64,000 nucleotides of DNA from Halichondria panicea (Eukaryota; Porifera; Demospongiae; Suberitida; Halichondriidae). Location: assembly GCF_963675165.1 (NCBI RefSeq), contig NC_087389.1, positions 3,072,001 through 3,136,000 of the forward strand, written 5' to 3'. Positions 43,957 through 54,817 of the stretch are shown one piece after another. The position numbers and the translations under genes are program-made. The notes under the pieces were generated by a model. It made no database searches and was not told the DNA's origin. It saw only the letters and a list, made by a program, of their open reading frames with translations. Position 1 is the stretch's first letter. Every line of letters starts with the position of its first letter.

Positions 43957-45762
43957 GAGTTCACAGAGTACGATTGACCTTCGCTAGTAGAGGTAGAGAG
44001 TTGACTGTCACTAGTGGACAGTACGATTGACCTTCGCTAGTGGACAGTACGATTAACCTTCGCTAGTGGAGAGTAAAAGTGACCTTCGCTAGTGGGCAGT
44101 ACAATTAACCTTCGCTAGTGGAGAGTAAAAGTGAGTAGAGAGTACGACTAACCTTCGCTAAGCGGAGAGTTCTAGTAAAAGACCTTTACCTATGTACGTA
44201 GGGGGGTGCTGACGTTATATTTGACCTTTGCTACACACAGATGCTATCTATAATTATTAAAGAGCCATGCGTGGCCTGCTTTGGACAGCAGGCACAACAC
44301 TAGATGTCCTAGTAGGCTACAGTTGAACAGTAAGCAATTGGTTGCTTATTTGTGTGCTGATGTTTCTAGTACATGTAGGCTACGTTGATTTGTTGTAGTT
44401 AAATAATTCCATGTTCTAGGAGGTCGGACATCTTTCACTAATCATGACCTTTTAATGACATTCCAGGCCAAAATTAATTACTTTTCGTTTTTGCTGACTC
44501 AGCAGTAGTGTCTACTGTACTTCTGCTAGTCTTTATTTTAGCCGCCCTCTAAAAGTTGGGCGGCCTTATTACGAGTCTATGTCATAGAGGGCGGCTGATT
44601 CATGAGACAATATTTCTGCACGGTTTCTGTCGCTGAATCTGTTGACAGCAAGTTGTGTTTGGTGTCTATGATGGTTACTGGACCTAACCCTGTCAGTACA
44701 TAATAACCATACTAGCTAGATCCGCCTAGATCCAGTTACTGCTGAGTCAGCAAAAACAAAAAGCAATTTGGCCTGGAATGTATGGTCATAATTATTAGTG
44801 AAAGTTCAAGTGATGTCTGACTAGACTGGAAACCACTCCCCTTCTCTCGGGAGAAAGGGACTGGCAAGCTGCTGTGTTGAGAGTTGTCCCAGTGCGTGAA
44901 GAATGTCACGCTGCCACAAGAATGTAAACGTCACAAATACTCACGTGCCACCGCCCACACGCTAACTACATGACTGTATTACTGCACAAAAATATTATCG
45001 GCCTCGAGTATAAGTACATCACTGGCGGTCTGTTATCGAGGCTGAAATAATATCACCCACGCATTACTCATTTTGTGGTTTGTTCTAATTGCATTCCAAC
45101 GGGACAACTCTCAACACGGCAACTTGCCAGTCCCTAGAGCCCAGAGCGAAGGGAGTGGTTTCCAGTCTAATGTCTGACTTCCTCTGGGGCTGTTCAGTGT
45201 TGAGTGGACTATTTTTCTTTTGCCAGATTAAAGTCCAGAATAGAACATGTAGCCTGTAGGAATGACTGTATTAGATCAACGTACATCTAGAGATACAAAC
45301 AACAGCACACAAACAAGCTCAACTTACTGTTCAACTGTAACCTACTAGGCTAGTGTTGTGCCTGCTGTCCAAAGCAGGCCATGCATGGCTCTTTAGCATC
45401 TGTGTGTAGCAAAGGTCAAATATAAGGTCAGTACCCCCCTATGTACATAGGTAAAGGTTTTTTGCTAGAAGGTGAGCTTTTACTAGAAAAACGAACTCTC
45501 CACTAGCGAAGGTTAATCGTACTCTCTACTAGCAAAGGTTTGTCGTACTGCCCACTAGCGAAGGTCACTTTTACTCTCCACTAGCGAAGGTTAATTGTAC
45601 TGTCCACTAGCGAAGGTCACTTGTACTGTCCACTAGCGAAGGTTAATCGTGCTGTTCACTAGCGAAGGTCAATCGTACTGTCCACTAGCGAAGGTCAACT
45701 CTCTAGTAGCGAAGGTCAATCGTACTGTCCACTAGCGAAGGTCAATCGTACTCTTGTGAACT
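43957..45762. mobile_element. 1.8-kb foldback whose arms are 26-bp tandem repeats
   Basis: The left arm carries about six copies, and the right arm about ten inverted copies, of a unit of the type CTGTCCACTAGCGAAGGTCA. Inward of the repeats the arms continue to match (GGCCATGCATGGCTCTTTA against AGAGCCATGCGTGGCC; CAACGTACATCTAGAG against TACATGTAGGCTACGTTG). The middle holds a further inverted pair (44424-44510 against 44735-44815) and a nested MITE with its own duplication. This is the structure of Foldback-type transposons; the superfamily is undetermined. Confidence 0.85.
44822..45169. mobile_element. 348-bp MITE nested in the foldback, 9-bp duplication
   Basis: TAGACTGGAAACCACTCCCC and GAGTGGTTTCCAGTCTA are the inverted ends. 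ATGTCTGAC occurs at 44813-44821 and 45170-45178. The 9-bp duplication suggests a Mutator-like origin. A further GGCCTCGAGTATAAG..ATCGAGGCT inversion lies inside. Confidence 0.88.
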
Positions 45763-45804
45763 CGAGTAGCAATACTCGGTAAACAAGTTTAGCTACGTGC
45801 TCTT

Positions 45805-46015
45805 CCTAAAAGGCTGCAATGGCATTCCAAGTAAGCATAACTAGGCATAACTCGAGAAAGAAGCGTTATTTTGCAAATCTAAATCCAAGAAAACATGACT
45901 AGAAGCCGCACTTCATTGATCCTTGAGCAGCTGTAGCAGTCCACACACACACTGACAGACAGACACAAACACACTACCGTATACCTCGCTGCGCATACGC
46001 ACCGAGGCATAATAA
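45805..46015. repeat. Family-D variant, second copy
   Basis: Collinear with 31030-31230, including GGCTGCAATGGCATTCCAAG, a CACACACACTGACAGACAGA tract and CTACCGTATACCTCGC. Confidence 0.65.
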
Positions 46016-46344
46016 GGCAACAACGTTATTAACTAAACAAAAGTTAGAAATTATACTAATTGGTGTCACATTTTTAGAGTATTCTACCTAATGGAGGTAG
46101 CTCTATACCCTTGCCACATATTTTCTGGTGACAGCGACATTAATACTTTTAGAGATCAGAAAGTTGCCTAAGATTTAAGTGTCGAGGCCGGTTATTCTTA
46201 AATCTGCGGTATTGCTATAAACATGGGAAATTTTTCAGGTAGCGTATTAGAGTGCACTGTATCATGATCGTGAGTTGTACATGCAATTGAAAATTCTCTA
46301 GATACTATAATTGTCATCTGAAAATATTTCTCCAATACGCATGG

Positions 46345-48087
46345 GTGAGATGTAGTAAATCGTTTTGTCAAAGAGATGCAGATTCACTGAGTGTGTATGG
46401 CTCTGGTGTAACAGCAGTTCTCAACTCAAGCTCAGATCCAGATACACAGTCAGGGGATTGGACACAGGCCATATACGATGTTCGCTTCACTTCCAATGGA
46501 AAGTATGTGTCAGGTAATGTAGAATCATTCCCTCCAACATTTTATCGTTGCAGTCAAACTTTTTAATCGTGGTTCGGTACTGTATAATGCCTGTACTGTA
46601 TTGTCACTCTTTGTCCAGTATTTTCTGCTATATGTAACATAGTACTCTGTTGTCATAGGATATGTGGACGGCTCTCAGGAACTGATGCATGTTTTGGAAA
46701 ATTACCGAACCAACACTTCCACAGGATTTTCTAATGCGCAGAGCTTAGCAGTAGCTCTAAAACCAATTGATGAGACACAACTTCGTACAAGATTCCTTTC
46801 TGTGTCTTCGAAACCTCGTCTCTTCTGGCAAATGAATGCTGGTGAACCTAAAATCCCTTATGATGGTGTACCTTTCATATCAATAGGCCAAATAACAGAT
46901 CTACCTTGTGTTCGCTACGGTGGCAGGAGGAAAAAAAGCGAGCAAGTAACATTGCCTTCTGGCGATATAATTCCTGTTGATTGTCGTCAAAAAGCTGGGT
47001 GTGATGCAAAAATCACCATTAGGCGTGTTGCTCGTTATCCTTCGGCTGCATACGTAGAGCCGGCTGTGTCTCCAGGTGTTGGGCAGGTCCGTCGTTCTCG
47101 AAAGCTAATTCTGGATGATCTCGGGGCAAAAATTGCATCTGGTGTCACGAAGCCATCAGAACGTTACTTTGTTTTACTGCCAACACCCATGGCTCATTCT
47201 GGACATGAGGTTGCTGAAATAGAGTCAACTCCGCACATTTCCCAACCTGTGTCGGATGCGGTACTTTCTCAATTGAGTAATGGTGTGACTAACATTGTTA
47301 AAATACGCGCACACTGCAAAAGTATTGTTAACAATTTGCTTGGAACAGAGGCCTCTCTCCGTGCCAGTGATAAAGCTTATTTCCCGTCAGAATATGATAT
47401 CTTTCGACATGTTTACTGGCTATATAAAGCAGGACAAGTGATTGATCAGGAAGCAGCTCTTCAAGCAAGTATGGGGACGATTGAGTCGTTGGCACAGTCA
47501 ATATCCACACCTCCACCCAAAGCTGACAAAGTTCCTGTCACTACTTCAGCTGAAGTAATCAACAGTGTGTACAGCATGATAATGGACGATAGCTCTTCTA
47601 GTAGTGTATCTGCACTAGGACATCTTGGTGATGACCTCGGTGCTGGGGATAACACACTTGACTCTATTGACACCACTTTGACTGGCATGAGCTCCACTTC
47701 GTCTTCCATTGCCACCAACCTCTCCCAGTTGGTGAAGAGAGCTGCACAGACCCCTAAAAGTACTCAAGCAACCCCACTGGCAAGCAATAGGCCCACTGAC
47801 TATATTGTAGATGTAAGTCATAATTATTGTCAATGTTTGTTCTTCTGACACATGCAGTCATATAATTGTTGTCTTTATTCCAGGACAGTCCTGCTATTAT
47901 ACAGGCACAAAGAGAAGTACGTGATATGTTGCGAATACTGGAGAACCAAACACATGCTTGTTTGAATGAAAGTGCACTCAACGGCCTCCGAAGGCAGCTT
48001 ACTGAGTTATGCAGTCAGTTCTCCATGTATCTAGCTGGTGTCCCCTCACCTCAATTTGGACCACCTAGTAAGAAAATCAGGCTATGA
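46345..48087 (+). CDS. CaRF/ALS2CR8-like domain protein, spliced
   Basis: A three-exon model: about 46345-46513, 46659-47812 and 47884-48087 (TGA). Introns are 145 and 71 bp with GT..AG ends; phases 1 and 0 join cleanly (KYVSG-YVDGSQ; DYIVD-DSPAII). The start is not settled: no in-frame ATG precedes, and an upstream exon is likely. The middle of exon 2 has CRQKAGCDAKITIRR, then GHEVAE..ISQPVSDAVLSQLSNGV and RAHCKSIVNNLLG..DKAYFPSEYDIFRHVYW. From memory this follows the calcium-responsive transcription factor-like (ALS2CR8) pattern, a family multiplied in invertebrates and often tied to transposons. The C-terminal exon is a predicted helix (REVRDMLRILENQ) and ends with a basic PPSKKIRL. A polyadenylation signal follows at 48251. 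The frame is intact, so it could be live. Confidence 0.55.
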
Positions 48088-48250
48088 GAAGTTAATTTTC
48101 CATGTGTACTTAGTGTAATCAAGGGCATACGCCCTTGGTGTAATAATTATATAGATCTTTTTTCGCTAATCAAAGTCATGCATCATAAGTGAACTCTTTC
48201 ATATTTTTTATAAACGCAATCTATTTAATTTATAGTCGTGTGAAGGCTTC

Positions 48251-48256
48251 AATAAA
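48251..48256 (+). promoter_or_regulatory. AATAAA polyadenylation signal
   Basis: AATAAA lies 164 bp downstream of the stop codon of the CaRF-like gene, in AT-rich sequence. This is a normal position for its 3' end. Confidence 0.55.
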
Positions 48257-48286
48257 ATTATAATACAGTATTGCAGAATTGTGTGT

Positions 48287-49280
48287 AGCCTCGATCCCAG
48301 GCCGATCCGTCTCCAATTGAACGCTAGGTCGCCTCCTCAGCCTGGTTTTAATTGTATCTGTGTTGACCGGAAACTGGTAAGTAATGCTGTAAAATCTTCA
48401 GTTCATCACAGTTGGCTAAAAATACAGTGATATAATGACACTAGAAATTAATACTGTTATCTGTAGAGTGTATGTTGTGTGTGTCCGTAATAAATGCTAG
48501 AAGCGAAGATCTCAAACAAGAACTTCCAGAAAAACTTAATGCGTTGTTGGATATGCCTGCTAAGCCTTCAGGTGGCATAACCAGAGATTTAAGAGAAAGG
48601 GATATGAAACTTGATGACGTGTATATACAATCCGTGTTGCCCAAAATGGGCGTGGCACATTGCAAGTTCTATGTAATATCAACTATATGTAGCAGCAAGT
48701 CCAGAGATACAGTCCCACAAAGTATTTTACATGAGTTTCATAGCCTAGTGTTCAAGCTGGCGCTGTGCTAATGCCTCTCGCCCTTTCGCTCAAAAGTATA
48801 GAAGAGGAAGTAAAGAAGAGGAAGTATAGAAGAGGAAAAAGTGTATAAAATAATCTGACTTGCATCTGTATAATTATGGTATCATTGTTGTGTTTTGTGG
48901 CTGCTTGTACCATGGACCTCAAGGATCTAGGAAGCAACAAAGAAGAAGATTTTGTTTTATAAGCGGAAGTGCATAATTTTACTAATTATTTCATGACCAA
49001 CAATCATACAAATTTATCATTTTCTTTTCTTTTAGTGCCTCTCGCTCAAAAGTATTAGAGTGTTAATTATGATTTCAAATTGACAAAATAGGTGTGTTAG
49101 CAATTGAATGAACATTAAACACAGTAACGAATCATGTAACTAAACAACTGTGGACCATCTGCCTTCATGGTCAGATGGTTTCGGCCTAATTGGGCCTCGT
49201 CAGCACAGTGCAGTTGGTATATTAATAGCAAAGGATACTTGTGACTTGTTGAGCTCATCTGAATGCTAAACCCAGAATAA
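48287..49280. repeat. Repeat fragments and one unassigned open stretch
   Basis: A TAGCCTCGATCCCAGGCCGA end lies at 48287. From about 48505 to 48660 an open frame (EDLKQELPEKLNALLDMPAKP, shown in part) looks more protein-like than its surroundings but matches nothing I can name. 48747-48960 is the start of family D (CTAGTGTTCAAGCTGGCGCT), and 49036-49066 is a second, tiny piece of it. Confidence 0.5.
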
Positions 49281-49299
49281 TTATGTGTGATAAAAGAAT

Positions 49300-49445
49300 G
49301 TGTATGTGCGTGTGTGTGTGTATATAGTTGTAAAGTATGTATGTGCGTGTGTGTGTGTATATAGTTGTAAGTATGTATGTGCGTGTATATAGTTGTAAGT
49401 ATGTATGTGCGTGTGTGTGTGTGTGTATATAGTTGTAAGTATGTA

Positions 49446-49487
<42 letters not shown>

Positions 49488-49490
49488 CAG
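49300..49490. repeat. TG microsatellite with a repeated higher-order unit
   Basis: Four to five copies of TATATAGTTGTAAGTATGTA separated by TGCGTGTGTGTG tracts of varying length, ending in a pure TG/CG tract. A related tract follows at 49694-49780 (GTGTGTATATAGACGCGTGT). All ORFs across it are low complexity. Confidence 0.9.
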
Positions 49491-50117
49491 AGGAGGATGG
49501 TTAATTTAAATGTGCTTCAGAGGTGCACTTTGAGTGTTTATACTCTTTTTTTGTTACCTACAACTGCTTTAGCTAAAATTGGAGGTAACAAACAAAGAGC
49601 AGACGATTGTAATGCAAGTAAAGTTCTCCGGAATCATTTTAATAGAAAACGTTTGACCCTGACTATCCCCTGACTATCCTCCTCTGCACATGGTACAGTG
49701 TGTGTGTGTGTGTGTGTGCGCATGAGTACAGTGTGTGTATATAGACGCGTGTCTTCACATAAGTGGTGTGTGTGTGTGCATGTGTGGGGGTGGGTGATTT
49801 CTGCATGTATGAGGCATAGTTATGCATGAGGGAACAGAACAATACATAAACAGAATCGTGGTTACTGCAATAGGTACAAGGCAACAGAACAATACACAGC
49901 ATCGTGGTCACTGTAGTAAACATCACGTACATACATGAAAACACAAGTACAAGTACACATGATCAATTAAAGTTCCGTTATCTGTGGTGGCACTTTGGAG
50001 GAGCTGATTGTAGCCTTGTGACAACATAACATTTTCTACTTGAGACCCAGTAGGACACAATATATTATCGTTAAAATCACCTAGCACCAGAGTTGTAGTA
50101 TCTGCTGCACTAATAAT

Positions 50118-51566
50118 AACTAGTGTTCAAGCTGGCGCTGTGCTAATGCCTCTCGCCATGTTTTTGCTTTCGCTGAAAAGTATTAATTATTAGTTTCTAT
50201 AATGATTAAAGTTAACTTATCTATATAAAGTCACTGAGAAGAAAAGACTTATTTACATGCATCTATTGTTGTATTATGTGGCTTACTACTCAGTGTTGTT
50301 AAGGATGGCTCAATTAATTATTGGGATTTATTGTGGATTTCTTGTATATGTCTTTTGGATGGTTACATATAAACTGATGAAACTTTGCAATAATGTAAGC
50401 ATAATTATAATGAATTAGGAACATGTTGAATGTGTTTTTAAAGTCATGTGACTTTCAGGGGTGGAGCTACAGTGAAATATACAACTTTACCATTTCCGGA
50501 ATACAAACAAGTGCAGCCACACCCCCAAATTTTTTTGTGAAGTGCAACTCAGTTTTGCCATTTTTATGGCGCCCAGATATGATGTCTATCATTTTCGGTG
50601 AAGCAGAAAATTGAAATACGCATATTTAAGTAGAGGGCATTAAATAGAAAATGCGACAGTTTTCCTGATTTCTGTGCACCTGTAAATGATACGCATCATA
50701 TCCGGGCACCACAAAAATGGTAAAACTGAGTTATACTTTATAAAAAAATTTGGGGGTGTGGCTACACTTGTTTTTAATCCTCCTTTTTTATCTTCTTAAT
50801 CACACTGTAACGACATCGCTGAAGGTCACATGACCTCTAAACATTTTAAGTGTGTACATTTCGTACAAAACTACATTCCTACTAAATTTCATCCATTAAT
50901 ATATCACAATCACAAAGATATGATGCCCTGTGCACCATGTGGCTGAGCCATCCTTAACACCAGTGAGTAGGACCTCAAGAAAGAATTCTTCCAGGATCTG
51001 TAGTTCAGTGTATATAATATGTAAGAAGAAAAGACCTGTGTACATGCATATTGTTATCTATATTGTTATATGGTAGTGGCTTACCAGGCCTTCAAGACAA
51101 AGATGATTCTGCCAGGAGGATCTGGATCTTGGATATTACTATTATTTCCTCACAACATGGGGAATGAGCGCGCATGCGCATTACATCCATAGGAATAATT
51201 TGCTAGCTAGCTGTTTTAACAGATATTTTCTGAGTATTGTAGCTAACAAAAGCTAGCGCTTTAGTGCAAGGCTAACTCATATATTGAATAGAAAGTTTGT
51301 GCGGACAGATGATGCAGTGAAAGATTCTGAAGAGACTGCAACAGCCTTCAATGTGAGTCAAACTAGCCATAACTCGAGAAAGAAGCTTTAGTTTGCTAAT
51401 CCACGAATCAAAATCCAAGAGAACGTGGCTAGAAGCCTATAGAAACCTATAGAAACTGTTAGCTTTCGTCGCATTGCAACTGTTGAGCAGTTACAGCTGG
51501 AACAGACACACAGACAGACACACACACAGTATCCCTCGTGCGGCTACGCCTCGAGGCATAATTATT
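50118..51566 (+). mobile_element. Family-D repeat, copy 3, with an inserted element
   Basis: The copy begins CTAGTGTTCAAGCTGGCGCT and ends CGGCTACGCCTCGAGGCATA, collinear with 24107-24962 except for a roughly 680-bp insertion (50285-50965) after GTGGCTTA. It also contains GAGCGCGCATGCGCATTACA. Confidence 0.8.
50285..50965. mobile_element. Element nested in family D, CTACTCAGTG ends
   Basis: CTACTCAGTGTTGTTAAGGA followed by TGGCTCA is mirrored by TGAGCCATCCTTAACACCAG followed by TGAGTAG. The internal body is itself partly symmetrical (GGCGCCCAGATATGATG against CATATCCGGGCACC; CCCAAATTTTTTTG against AAAAAATTTGGGGG), so most of it folds back. Because of the partial TTAA in the ends the exact duplication cannot be fixed. 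Confidence 0.75.
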
Positions 51567-52056
51567 ATGATTAAGTACATCAGTCAAAAAGTGGATAAAT
51601 TGTCTTGTTGGTACAGTTGGTGACCTATAAACACTGCTACTTGTAATTTGTAATGATCATAAAGCAAAGTTGTTACTACACATTCAATACCATTGGACGT
51701 AAATGTGGACGTATTGCACCTATCATTAAAACTAATCAAGGTTCCTCCCTTGTGGTCATTAATTTTGTGGGTCTATCACATCTTACTACTGTATGGTTAC
51801 TGTGTACCGTGGGTGAAGACTGACGACTGACTTCTTGACAACCAAGTTTCACAGAAACACAGAGCACATGCTGGTCAGAGTCTTCTTGTATGTCTGGTAG
51901 CTTAGCAACAAGTGACCTAACAGTAAGCAGTGCTATTGTAATGTGGCGCTCGACCAAGGAAGCAATTGCAATGGTGGTGTGCTATCCAATAGTTGTGCCC
52001 TTAATCTATCCATTTCTGCATCTACATGTGGGCTCTTGGTAATAGCTTTGAGATTG
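51567..52056. other. No recognisable feature
   Basis: A 73-codon minus ORF has no recognisable domain. No repeat boundaries were seen. Confidence 0.4.
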
Positions 52057-52330
52057 TAATTGTGCTAATGCCTCTCGCCATGTTTTTGCTTTCGCTCAAA
52101 AGTATTAAAGTGTTGTATTAGAGTGTTGTATTAGTTTCTATAATGAATTTTATATTAAAGTTAGCTTATCTATATAAAGTCACTGAGAAGAAAAGACTTA
52201 TTTACATGCATCTATTGTTGTTATTTATGTGGCTTACCAGGACCCCAAAATTAATTCTTCCAGGATCTGTAGTTCAGTGTGTATAATATCTAAGAAGAAA
52301 CGACCCTGTGTACATGCATATTGTTATGTT
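52057..52330 (+). mobile_element. Family-D repeat, 5' fragment
   Basis: TGTGCTAATGCCTCTCGCCA through GTGGCTTACCAGGACCCCAA to TGTACATGCATATTGTTATG is collinear with the first third of family D, then stops where the Ulp1-like sequence begins. Confidence 0.75.
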
Positions 52331-52356
52331 TAAGTACTGAAGCAAAATGTTTCCAG

Positions 52357-52868
52357 CATTAAAATGGATCTAGATCGACCTGAATCTGATCAATTAGTAT
52401 GGGTCAAATATGGAAGCTTGTCTCTTACTCTTAGTGACAAGAAAAGTTTGAAACGATATGCATATGAAATACCCTGACATAAATGGATTGAAGTCTTCCT
52501 TGATAATCACGAAACGCAGTTACCATTACTCTGACGATGAGTGTAACGGTCGATTTCTTCAAGTTATACATACGGGCAACCATTGGATCATAGCATCTAA
52601 TCTGGGTGGTGAAATCAATGAAGTCACTGTATATGATTCTTTGTACCATAGTGTTGAAAAACGTACCCATGACGTGCTTAAACGTCTTCTGAAATGTGTG
52701 AAGGTCAATGTTTTTGGGCTACAACCGCAGGTACAGAAAGGTATTCATGACTGTGGCTTATTTTGCATGGCATTCAGTTTTTCACTCGCAGACCTCTCGA
52801 CCATTAGATTTGAGCACCTTGAAGCATGCTTTGAAAGTAAACAGTTGACCTCTTTTCCAAAACTTTAA
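52357..52868 (+). pseudogene. Ulp1/C48-type cysteine protease fragment (transposon-associated)
   Basis: The segment enters through a TTCCAG acceptor at 52351-52356 with MDLDRPESDQLVWVKYG and SLTLSDKKSL, then breaks (stop and frame change near 52450, with the expected substrate-binding stretch missing). The second frame (52458-52868) gives GNHWIIAS (catalytic His), VYDSLY (catalytic Asp) and QKGIHDCGLFCMAF (Gln and catalytic Cys), ending LEACFESKQLTSFP. His, Asp, Gln and Cys are all present in the right order for the Ulp1/SENP (C48) fold. In invertebrates such domains are often transposon-encoded. A second damaged copy lies at 63215-63801. Confidence 0.7.
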
Positions 52869-53315
52869 ATATCAAGCTATTGCTACACGTATATTATATA
52901 AGGTATGTAGCCACCATGCATGACTTATTGTATTCTATATACCGGTAGCAAACAATTATTCAATTTCATTGATATTTAACAGCTCCTTGAATATTAACAA
53001 AATTAATAATAATAATAATAATATATTAATATAATATACTAGACACCAGCTGCTTTAAAACCATTTATTACAATATCTGGCCTACTCTTAATGTAATCAT
53101 AGGCGCCACTGTGCATGTATAGGTTTGATAATACTGAGACGAAGATCAATAGGAGAGATGGATTTACTAGGATTTTGTAGAATCTGGTTTTCAACCTGAT
53201 GAGCATACCACTTTTCACTTTTGAAACAAACGCTTAAGGTGATCACTGATAAATCCATTGGTATCTGTGCATGTCCTGGGAATCAGGACGTAGAAAATTT
53301 CCAGCAAATCGAATA

Positions 53316-53699
53316 CAGTAGACTCTCGTTAATCCGGCCACCCTTGGGATCCGGGACCATGCAGCTTGGCCGGAATAGAGAGGTTCAGATAATTAGCCGC
53401 GGCTTAAAAACGACCTTACCTCGAATCTAATCACTGATTTGCAGTTCTTTTCTCGAGGATAATGAAAGATAATGAATCATTCTGCTCTCTATTTAATTTA
53501 CTAAACCACACCCAAAACAGCCGTAATACACATATAAAATTACATTGAAAACGTTATTTGGGACAGGCCGGTAAACGGAATAGCGAGTGGCCGTACTTCA
53601 GGGTGAGTTTTGTGCAGTAAACATAGAGGTAGCATTCCGTGCCAAACCAAATGGCCGGGTGGCCGTACTTCAGAGAGCCGGAATAGCGAGAGTCTACTG
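53316..53699. mobile_element. Tigger/pogo-type MITE, 384 bp
   Basis: CAGTAGACTCTCGTTAATCC and the inverted end GGAATAGCGAGAGTCTACTG, each flanked by TA (53314-53315, 53700-53701). It has a second internal module GGCCGTACTTCAG twice (about 53589 and 53661). It has inserted into, or ends, the transposase pseudogene that follows. Related fragments occur at 23479 and 26828. Confidence 0.88.
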
Positions 53700-53702
53700 T
53701 AT

Positions 53703-54580
53703 ATCTTGTGTTATCTGTCCACTGAAATGATCAAATAGGACTACGGCCGGATAATCAGAGGGAAGATTCAATTTTTTTCTCAATAAATGGAACAATCACT
53801 TTATCGATATAATGTTTCATTGTCTCTTCGTTTGACCAATGGGTAGGTGTTGTTGTTAGATGCCAATCACTTGGAAATTTCACATTTTTGGGTAGGCTTT
53901 TTGACGTTAAGCCAGAGTAAATTAATTGAGGGGGAAGAAATTCTCCACTAGCAGTTCCTGCCAATACCATTGTCATTTGACGCTTATCATTCAAACCAGC
54001 CCTATGAGCTCCTTTCACATCCATTGTCCATTGAGAAACTGGAACAAAGTGAGTCCCAGTTGATTATCGGGGTATAATTATCATTCAGGTAAATTTCGCG
54101 AACTTTATCAAAATCATAGTGTGATTTTGTGGTGGCCTTACGCTTACTAAAACCCATTCGTTTCATTAAGTATTTAGCCCAGTCTTTCGTTATGTCAAGA
54201 GAACTCGATAAAAGACTAGATAAAAGACTAGCATCATGACCCCCTTCTCCAGCAGAAATAACTATTGCTGTGTTAACGGCAGCATGGCTTTTCCTTATAT
54301 ACGCTTGTACCTGTAATCAACAGTGGTCTTCCTCTTTTTTTTACAGGTAAAAAAAAGTCTTCAGTGTTCTTTCTCAAATACGAATCTTTCCAGTCGCGTA
54401 TAGTGTTGTTCCAGTTTTCAGGAGCTTTTGGAACCTTATCTTGGAATTTGTTAACTGCAGCATTTTCAACAGCAAATTTCGCTATTTTATCCACAGAAAT
54501 TTTTTGACACTCTTGTCTCTTAATTTTGCAATAACTTTACTTACAGCCTCTTTAATGGAAACACTACCTTCGTCAGGTCG
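53703..54580 (-). pseudogene. pogo/Tigger-like DDE transposase remnant
   Basis: Minus-strand order with frame changes: KIAKFAVENAAVNKF and ENWNNTIRDWKDSYLRK (helix-turn-helix part), VKKRGRPLLI, VQAYIRKSHAAVNTAIVIS, GHDASLLSS..DWAKYLMKRMGFSKRKAT, a shifted THFVPVSQWT-type stretch, then 54024-53755 with DVKGAHRAGLNDKRQMTMV..SGEFLPPQLIYSG and HWSNEETMKHYIDKVI. After another shift comes YPAVVLFDHFSGQ, containing the second catalytic Asp. The third acidic residue region is lost at the MITE boundary. The first Asp lies in the shifted stretch near 54065. This is a clear Tigger-type transposase relic with several frameshifts. Confidence 0.85.
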
Positions 54581-54715
54581 GGTATGGTATGGTATGGTTG
54601 AGAGGTTTAAAATAACGTTCCATGTCAGCAGTAGCAGTCTCGAGCCATGGCACAGCACAGCTGTTCTCGATATCGTGTTCTGGTATCTGCTGCGTATATC
54701 GCGCATGCGTTTTGG

Positions 54716-54817
54716 GAAACCACGCCCACGGAGGCTGATTTTTCGTGGGGGGAAATTTTCGTGGAGGTCAGCTAGCTCACGAAATTTATACCCCACGAAA
54801 TTACCCGCTATACGGTA
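54716..54817. repeat. Family-F end fragment
   Basis: CGTGGAGGTCAGCTAGCTCA, then CCCCACGAAATTACCCGCTA and TACGGTA, the inverted family-F terminus. It lies directly upstream of the transposase relic and distorts its N-terminal ORF. Confidence 0.65.

Noticed and set aside
43957..45762. CRISPR-like array of 26-bp repeats
   Set aside because: The units are directly adjacent without distinct spacers, vary internally, occur as inverted arms and lie in eukaryotic DNA. This is a tandem-repeat foldback.
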